DNA from: Paenibacillus humicola
GTDB taxonomy: Bacteria; Bacillota; Bacilli; Paenibacillales; Paenibacillaceae
Direction of reading: 5' to 3'
Assembly (NCBI RefSeq): GCF_028826105.1
Contig: NZ_JAQGPL010000001.1
Location: forward strand, 85,001 to 149,000
Length of the DNA stretch: 64,000 bases
How positions within the stretch are numbered: the first letter of the stretch is position 1; the number at the start of each line of letters is the position of its first letter. The position numbers were made by a program, and so were the translations under genes. This document shows positions 59,701 to 64,000 of this stretch, in pieces. The notes under the pieces were generated by a model that worked only from the letters and a program-made list of their open reading frames with translations, ran no database searches and was not told where the DNA came from.

Positions 59701-61778
59701 CCGGACTCCGCCGAATGCCCGGAGCTTGCTGCCGGACCATCGGAGCTTGCTGCTGGATCCGCGCCCCGCCCGAGACCGGCAAGTCCACTTCCGTCCCCGC
59801 CGCGCCCGGCTGTTTCCGGGCTCAGCCCGAACCGGTCCGCAAGCTCGCGCAGGAATGCGCCGAGCCTGGTGCCGAGCTCGTAGCTGCGGCCGCCGGGCTC
59901 GGCCCGCCAGAACGGGATCTCGCTGAAACGGTTCGGTGCTTCCTTCACATAAACGCGGTCGTTCTCGATGCCCGTGATCATCCAGGAGGACGTGCCGAGC
60001 TGGAACACGTCGCCGACGCGGCTTTCGGCGATATATTCCTCGTCCAGCTCGCCGAGATGGCTGCGGCTGTCGGCATGGTGAACCGGATAGGCCGAGCTTT
60101 GCGGGATCGTGCCGGCCCCGGTGATGGCCGCCATCGCAGTGCCGGCGCGCTTGCGGAGCAGACCGGCGCCGCGGTCCCAATCGATCAGCGGCCTGGCGAA
60201 CGGATAGAAGCCGGCCAGCACCTTAAGCGCCGCCTCCAGCCGTTCACGCGGCAGGCTGCGATAGCATTCGCTGCCGGCGACCAGCGCATACAGGCTGTCC
60301 ACCGACAGATCCCCGGCGGCGACAATCGCGGTCATCTGCTGCGAGAGCACGTCGATCGGCGCTTCCGGGAGCGAGATCGCTTCAATGCTTCGGCTCGCAA
60401 TGTCGCGGCACAGCACCGCCGCCTCCGGCAGCTCGCTCCGGCTCCGCGCCAGGATGAAGCCGCGGCTGACGCCGCCGACGGCGTGGCCCGCCCGGCCGAT
60501 CCGCTGGATGCCGGCCGCAGCGGTCTTCGGCGAGTCGATCTGGATGACGACGTCGACATGGCCGACGTCGATGCCGAGCTCGAGCGAGGACGTGGCGACC
60601 AGGCAGCGAAGCTCGCCGGCTTTGAGCATCCGCTCGACTTCGAGCCTGCGCTCGCGCGACAGGCTGCCGTGGTGGGCGCGGGCCATTTCGTATCCGGCGG
60701 CGTCGTTCAGCCGGAGGACGAGGCGCTCGCACAGCCGGCGGCTGTTCACGAAGAGCAGCGCCGAACGGCTGCCCTCCATCAGCTGCATCAGCCGCTCGAC
60801 GATCGGCTGCCACACGGCGTCGCGCGTTTTGGCCGGCCGGCTCAGGTCGGGCATCGTGACACGCACCTGGATCGTTTTCGTCATGTCGCTTTCGACGATC
60901 CGCACGGGCCTCTCCGCGAAGCCGAGCGGGTGGCTGCCGCCCGCGCCCGCAGCGCGGTCCGCTTGGCCGATTGCCGATCCCGCCGTCACATCCGCGGCAG
61001 CCGAACCGCCGCCCGGACCTTCGGCGCGGCCTGCTTCGGATGCCGCCGCTCCGGCCGTCTCCGCGGCGTCGCCGGCCCGCTCCCAGCCGCCGAGAAACCG
61101 CGCGACGCGTTCGAGCGGCTTCTGCGTCGCCGATACGCCGATCCGCTGGACGGGGGAGGGGCACAGCGCGGACAAGCGCTCGAGCGTAAGCGACAAATGC
61201 GCGCCGCGCTTATCCGGGGCGAGGCCGTGAATTTCATCGACGATGACGGTGCGTACAGTGCGCAGCATGGCGCGGCTCTTCTCGCCCGTCAGCAGCAAAT
61301 AGAGCGATTCCGGTGTCGTGACGAGCACATCGGGCGGCCTGCGGATCATTTTGGCGCGCTCGGAGGAAGGCGTATCGCCCGTCCGCACCGCGGTGCGGAT
61401 CCCGGGCCAGTCGTCCTGTCCGTCTACGGGGCTTTCCGCCCGGAAGCGTTCGATATCGTCGATAAAGCCGGTCAAATGGTGCTGGATATCGTTGTTGAGC
61501 GCCTTCAGCGGCGTCACGTACAGCACGCGCACCCCCGGCTCCCGCGGGGCCGTTCCTTTGTCCGCTGCCGCTTTGTCCCGCGCGAGCCGGTCGAGACAGG
61601 GGAGCAAAGCGGCAAGCGTCTTGCCGGAACCGGTCGGCGCGGCGATCAGCGTATGCCGTCCGGCGTCGATGGACGCCCAGGCTTCCAGCTGCACGGGGGT
61701 CGGCTCGCCGAAGGCTTGCGCGAACCAGCCGGCAAGCGTCGGATGAAAGGCGGACAGTTCCGCACACATTTCGGTCAC
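56799..61778 (-). CDS. lhr: Lhr-type large ATP-dependent helicase
   Basis: A 1659-residue superfamily 2 helicase. Walker A is APTGSGKTLAALLP near residue 46, the DEAH-like box is VDEIHGLAPDKRG, motif III is VSATQKPLERVARFLGG, motif V is ATSSLELGIDVGHVD and motif VI is QRIGRAGHAVGG. Winged-helix and DEAD-associated regions follow (about 600-1000), then a large C-terminal part. Long Lhr proteins are linked to DNA repair. GTG 61778 follows AAAGGAG. Three Ala/Gly/Ser-rich insertions interrupt it (around residues 235-285, 670-720 and 1355-1430). A long open frame on the opposite strand is a GC-bias artefact. Confidence 0.93.
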   Translation of the reverse strand: MTEMCAELSAFHPTLAGWFAQAFGEPTPVQLEAWASIDAGRHTLIAAPTGSGKTLAALLPCLDRLARDKAAADKGTAPREPGVRVLYVTPLKALNNDIQHHLTGFIDDIERFRAESPVDGQDDWPGIRTAVRTGDTPSSERAKMIRRPPDVLVTTPESLYLLLTGEKSRAMLRTVRTVIVDEIHGLAPDKRGAHLSLTLERLSALCPSPVQRIGVSATQKPLERVARFLGGWERAGDAAETAGAAASEAGRAEGPGGGSAAADVTAGSAIGQADRAAGAGGSHPLGFAERPVRIVESDMTKTIQVRVTMPDLSRPAKTRDAVWQPIVERLMQLMEGSRSALLFVNSRRLCERLVLRLNDAAGYEMARAHHGSLSRERRLEVERMLKAGELRCLVATSSLELGIDVGHVDVVIQIDSPKTAAAGIQRIGRAGHAVGGVSRGFILARSRSELPEAAVLCRDIASRSIEAISLPEAPIDVLSQQMTAIVAAGDLSVDSLYALVAGSECYRSLPRERLEAALKVLAGFYPFARPLIDWDRGAGLLRKRAGTAMAAITGAGTIPQSSAYPVHHADSRSHLGELDEEYIAESRVGDVFQLGTSSWMITGIENDRVYVKEAPNRFSEIPFWRAEPGGRSYELGTRLGAFLRELADRFGLSPETAGRGGDGSGLAGLGRGADPAASSDGPAASSGHSAESGGPDSRLPGADAERFKTPDLAAVNPSGEELRVRGREEAAEDWLDAEYGLDRLAASELIGLASAQHRALGLPTDRRIMIEHYRDLMNQTRIIIHSVFGRRINRTWLLAIERQFERLLPYKPYGNAKDNGIELVLPDGDASWLQTLWQVTPESAEPLLSEAASGSPLLAIAFRRIAETSLLLSRSFTRTPMWQKRLRSEELLKQSLPYAEHFPYLQEAMRECLHSYLDAGGLKRLLERISGGEIEIAVRETNAPSPFAVQFLADYANTQLYEGDGLSEATQLQLLGVSKSLARELFGSETVAGAIDPAAMAAEASRLDTGGGRTPASPDELAALLKRRGDMSGGEIAAIAGAEALSWAESLRSAGRLALLRFGAEPRWICADEAEMYARFPAAESAIAFVAGRYAEGRLSFTEDELRGRYPDLSQQDAERVVDVLLAQDRIEQAPFAAHEGERIWSSRSVARRLIRLSMEQARKLAEPVDPVRWCAQMSMLQHALSGTQLAGIDGLREVIAKLQGFFLPASHWESIVFPARLSGYRKEELDLLCASGEVLWIGRKEEGEKEGKIAFFLTDAKPLYTPYLKQAAGKETKHPELLALLREGGASFLTRLGRDTGRTPSELLPELFDLVWEGHVSNDQFAPLRLQLLTKGRRLAKTGSGLGRWYWTGTLAEPDAPAGPTRGSAQIYGAARDGAAPYGSSSARAAAAETPPRGDGEAAEIGSAAGKAAEGPAAYATNRRRDAAPEELAESALHWTQHLLDSCGIVSKELVAAASPFAWDELLPVLRQLEHWGVVTRGMLIRGVQTLQFARRELLERVRQPLPGQDADAVTVLSAADPSNPFGLAADWPDAPGASFARKSGSYLILHRGRWRYWIENNGRKIVEIPEMPEPLQVKDSDASSDPDPAESAGRQPLEPELLKTVFRAVMRRQGLSKIKIERWNGLEAAESEAAPALRALGAERDSRALVLWTSTLQ

Positions 61779-61925
61779 CGTCGAAAACTCCTTTCTGCGA
61801 TTTTCCTCTGCAAGGGACAGCTTGAAGTGGTACCATTATACCCGTTTTTTGGTCAGTTTGCGCACAGGCCCACATAGGAATAGAAAAAACGGCCGCCGCT
61901 TGCGGCGGGGACGGGAGGATGCCGG

Positions 61926-62369
61926 ATGGCAAAATGGCGGGAAAGCCTGGATGCGCGAAGGGAGGAGTGGAAGCAGGTGGAGGAGGCGCTTTCGCGCACC
62001 CTTGCGGGGCGGTCGGTGCTGCGCGTCGGGGGACCCGGCGCGCCGAGACTGGCGGCGCCGGCTTCGAAATCGGTCCGGTCGGGCGAGCTTGCCGGCGTCG
62101 AAGGCACGTTCGAAGCCGGGTTAGCCTGTTTTTGCCTGCGCGAGCTGCCGGCGGCGGAGCGAAGGGATTTTCTGAACCTGTGGCATTCGCGTCTGCGCGA
62201 CGGGGCGACAGCGGTGCTGGCCGACCGGCGCGGCGAAGGCTGCGAGACCGCGTTTCAGCTGCACGAGCTGTTTGCGCCGGCCGGAACGACGCTCGACGTG
62301 CAGGTCGGCCGGACCTTCTGGTGGGTGCGCTACAAGGTGAAGAAACCGATTGACGCCGCGAGATCATGA
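61926..62369 (+). CDS. Hypothetical protein, 147 residues
   Basis: A soluble protein beginning MAKWRESLDARREEWKQVEE. The middle (CFCLRELPAAERRDFLNLWH then AVLADRRGEG) has the look of the late strands of a class I methyltransferase fold, but the SAM-binding glycine motif is missing, so no function is assigned. ATG 61926 follows GGGAGGATGCCGG. Another frame overlaps it from 61919 and is rejected on composition. Confidence 0.6.
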   Translation: MAKWRESLDARREEWKQVEEALSRTLAGRSVLRVGGPGAPRLAAPASKSVRSGELAGVEGTFEAGLACFCLRELPAAERRDFLNLWHSRLRDGATAVLADRRGEGCETAFQLHELFAPAGTTLDVQVGRTFWWVRYKVKKPIDAARS

Positions 62370-62454
62370 TTTGCTCGGATCAGACGCTCATCCTGCCGCC
62401 CCTGCGCCGATGGTTTCATTTCGTTCCCGAAACGCCGCTCATCACGAGGGTAAA

Positions 62455-62507
62455 CAAAAACGCAGCCCGCTTGTCCGGCAGGCGGACAGGGCAGGCTGCG
62501 TTTTTGA
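62455..62507. terminator. Bidirectional terminator
   Basis: AAAAACGCAGCC pairs with GGCTGCGTTTTT with an inner CTTGTCCG / CGGACAG fold. It lies between convergent genes. Confidence 0.85.
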
Positions 62508-62586
62508 CTCCTCTATAGGAAAGGGGAAGCTTTCGCCTTCTTTTCACTATAGATCGAAGCCGGTTCTTCCTGAAGGGCGGAGCGAA

Positions 62587-63087
62587 TTAATCGGCGTCTC
62601 CGCCGCCGTCCGGTGCATCGGACGGTTCGTCGGCATACTTTTGAAACGTATCCGGGCTCATGACGCGACGCGCGGTAACAAAGCGTTTCGAGTAGTACGA
62701 ATCGCTGAGCGCACTGATCGTCACGCCTTTGCTGGAGGACGAGTGGGCAAATTTGCCGTCCCCGACGTAGATGCCAACGTGCGAAATGCCTCTGCCGTTC
62801 GTATTGAAAAATACGAGGTCGCCGGCGATCAAGTCGCTCTTGTCGATTTTCTTGCCGAGCCTGGCTTGCGACGAGGATGCGTGCGGGATGTTGACGCCGA
62901 GTTTATCGAACACGTACATCGTAAATCCGGAGCAGTCGAATCCTTTCGTCGTGGTGCCGCCGTAATGATACGGCGTTCCGATCACGTCGCTGATGACGCC
63001 ATCCATTTTGGAGTCCGCAAACACGCTTCCTGCCTGGAAGGCTGCCGCAATGACGAGACCGATCATGAGCAGCAAAACCTTTTTCAA
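62587..63087 (-). CDS. NlpC/P60 family cell-wall hydrolase
   Basis: A secreted 166-residue endopeptidase that cuts gamma-D-Glu-diamino acid bonds in peptidoglycan. The TTG start at 63087 follows GGAAGGAG. The signal peptide ends near SVFA-DS. The catalytic Cys is in DCSGFTMYVFDKLG, the His in ISHVGIYVGDGKFAH. The Asp/Gly-rich tail is probably disordered. Expression is controlled by the c-di-AMP riboswitch directly upstream. Confidence 0.95.
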   Translation of the reverse strand: MKKVLLLMIGLVIAAAFQAGSVFADSKMDGVISDVIGTPYHYGGTTTKGFDCSGFTMYVFDKLGVNIPHASSSQARLGKKIDKSDLIAGDLVFFNTNGRGISHVGIYVGDGKFAHSSSSKGVTISALSDSYYSKRFVTARRVMSPDTFQKYADEPSDAPDGGGDAD

Positions 63088-63103
63088 AAGAGAAGCTCCT
63101 TCC

Positions 63104-63240
63104 AACGCCTGCGAGGTTAGCTGTGGGGTTCGGTTGAAGGCTCCCTATGATCGCCTCTGGCATCCGGCCCTGCGGATACCGGGATCAATTCACCCAGAGT
63201 GGTTCCCCCGTTTCCCTTGCGGGAATTCGGCAAAATTTTC
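63104..63240 (-). promoter_or_regulatory. c-di-AMP riboswitch (ydaO-yuaA type)
   Basis: On the minus strand the leader reads GCCGAATTCCCGCAAGGG, AACGGGGGAACCACTCTGG, GGTGAATTGATCC and finally CCGAACCCCACAGCTAACC, TCGCAGGCGTTGG. These are the conserved blocks of the ydaO-yuaA aptamer in order. Its 3' end abuts the ribosome binding site, so control may be at translation or via an overlapping terminator. Cell-wall hydrolases are typical targets: c-di-AMP binding turns them off. Confidence 0.92.
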
Positions 63241-63597
63241 ATCTTCGCTTACATTTCGATCATTTTCACACTTCTCCTTCCAAGTTCACAATTTGTTCAC
63301 ACATTAGAATTATGAAAGTGCAACTTTTTCGCGTTTCACTCGTACAGCGGGTTTCCGGGTTTTCAGATGGCCTATTTTTTCGGCTAAAGCGTTCTTCGGG
63401 AGCGGGGCGGCGGTTCGCCGTCCTGTCGAAAAAGGGGCAAAATCCGGCGGAGGCGCAGCGTACGTCAAAAAGACCGTTTCGTGACGGAAGCGGCCGCGGT
63501 TTTGTTCCGGACGAGCGTAGTGGGAGCCCTTGGAATCCGCACCGCTGGCGAAGCGGGATGCTCCTTACCTGCGTTGCCGGGACAATATTACCACTGA

Positions 63598-63626
63598 TTG
63601 TATAGGGGGAGGGAGTATAGTATAAT
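63598..63626 (+). promoter_or_regulatory. Promoter with G-tract operator before the CsoR-type gene
   Basis: TTGTAT (63598-63603) and TATAAT (63621-63626) have a 17-bp spacer. The region 63601-63620 reads TATAGGGGGAGGGAGTATAG, a G-tract flanked by TATA-type ends, as in CsoR operators. The gap 63241-63597 otherwise shows no supported feature. Confidence 0.65.
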
Positions 63627-63652
63627 ATAGATTATGAAGGAGGCGAGTCAAA

Positions 63653-64000
63653 ATGAGCGTGGAAATGGAAATGCTGGGTCAAGTAAATGAACAGGATTCC
63701 AATTGTTGCGGAACCGATGGAACGGGACGAAAAAGCCATCATTCGGATAAAGTAAAAAATAGTTTGATCAGCCGTCTGAATCGGATTGAAGGTCAGGTTC
63801 GCGGCATTAAAGGGTTAATTGAGAAAGATACGTATTGTGACGACGTTCTGAACCAGATCGCCTCGATTCAATCCGCTCTGAATGGAGTCGGAAAACTTTT
63901 GCTGGAGCATCACCTGAAAAGCTGTGTCATCGAGCGTATCCAAGAAGGGGATACCGAGGTTTTATCGGAACTGATGATCACCATGAACAAACTCATGAAA
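63653..64000 (+). CDS. csoR: CsoR-family metal-sensitive transcriptional repressor (partial)
   Basis: The 116 visible residues show the DUF156 fold: LISRLNRIEGQVRGIKGLIE, then YCDDVLNQIASIQSAL and LLEHHLKSCVIERI. The Cys-His-Cys copper(I) ligands (Cys of YCDD, His and Cys of EHHLKSC) are present. ATG 63653 follows GAAGGAGGCG. An N-terminal extension with NCCGTDG and SHH (residues 18-30) is longer than usual and could add metal-binding residues. The gene runs off the window, probably followed by copper-handling genes. Confidence 0.92.
   Translation, partial: MSVEMEMLGQVNEQDSNCCGTDGTGRKSHHSDKVKNSLISRLNRIEGQVRGIKGLIEKDTYCDDVLNQIASIQSALNGVGKLLLEHHLKSCVIERIQEGDTEVLSELMITMNKLMK

Noticed and set aside
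57123..61877. A 1584-codon open frame on the plus strand opposite lhr
   Set aside because: It is antisense to a clearly conserved helicase, is rich in Arg, Ala, Gln and Gly, and shows no domain. Long antisense frames are expected in GC-rich genes with strong third-position bias.
63147..63605. Plus-strand frames between the riboswitch and csoR
   Set aside because: They overlap the riboswitch or promoter DNA, lack start signals and have no protein-like composition.

Overview
The window looks like an origin-proximal segment of a high-GC, spore-forming member of the Paenibacillaceae (Paenibacillus, Cohnella or a close relative). It shows strong AGGAGG-type ribosome binding sites, frequent GTG and TTG starts, sporulation genes (an SspP-type spore protein, a Spo0E-like phosphatase and a sporulation-type histidine kinase), Firmicute RNA regulation (T-box, c-di-AMP riboswitch, GlpP antitermination) and MotAB flagellar genes. 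The order rRNA - guaB - dacA - pdxST - serS - tRNA-Ser - tadA matches the block just right of oriC in Bacillus subtilis.

Layout. 1-1973: 3' part of a 23S rRNA, 5S rRNA and terminator. 2240-9922: conserved core (guaB, dacA, pdxS-pdxT, serS, tRNA-Ser) followed by small genes including sspP, and tRNA-Pro. 10013-14967: AraC regulator, then a patch that looks AT-richer by eye (MerR regulator, two tandem SDR oxidoreductases, DUF898 membrane protein) ending at tRNA-Arg. The patch is flanked by near-identical terminator repeats, so it may be a small island. 15124-18573: Spo0E-like gene, tadA, a dense DnaA-box cluster, and a PAS histidine kinase. 18589-22861: glycerol regulon glpK-glpD-glpP, with matching antitermination leaders before glpK and glpD. 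22992-30206: rluF, motAB, pterin dehydratase, a YkuI-like EAL protein, DUF378 with a hairpin repeat array, a GNAT acetyltransferase and a rhodanese. 30349-32672: HAD phosphatase and trpS behind a Trp T-box and a Trp-Trp leader ORF. 32723-40603: ABC sugar importer divergent from a large GH94-type phosphorylase, with a LacI regulator and three palindromic operators. 40794-47565: an ABC-2 exporter whose ATPase is frameshifted, MFS transporters, DUF6157 and VanZ-RDD proteins. 47822-51262: Dabb protein, heparinase II/III-like and DUF2264 proteins. 51392-54870: a sigY-like ECF sigma operon with its own ABC exporter. 55156-64000: multidrug MFS, Lhr helicase, an NlpC/P60 hydrolase behind a c-di-AMP riboswitch, and the start of a CsoR-type metal repressor that runs off the window.

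How the parts work together. The glp cluster encodes kinase, dehydrogenase and the antiterminator that would act on two visible leaders. The sugar locus forms an import (solute-binding protein plus two permeases), phosphorolysis and LacI repression unit; no ATPase for the importer is present here, as is usual when a shared MsmX-type ATPase serves several importers. The sigma operon couples an ECF factor, a membrane-anchored putative regulator and an ABC-2 exporter through overlapping genes. All assignments come from reading the sequence; no database search was possible.
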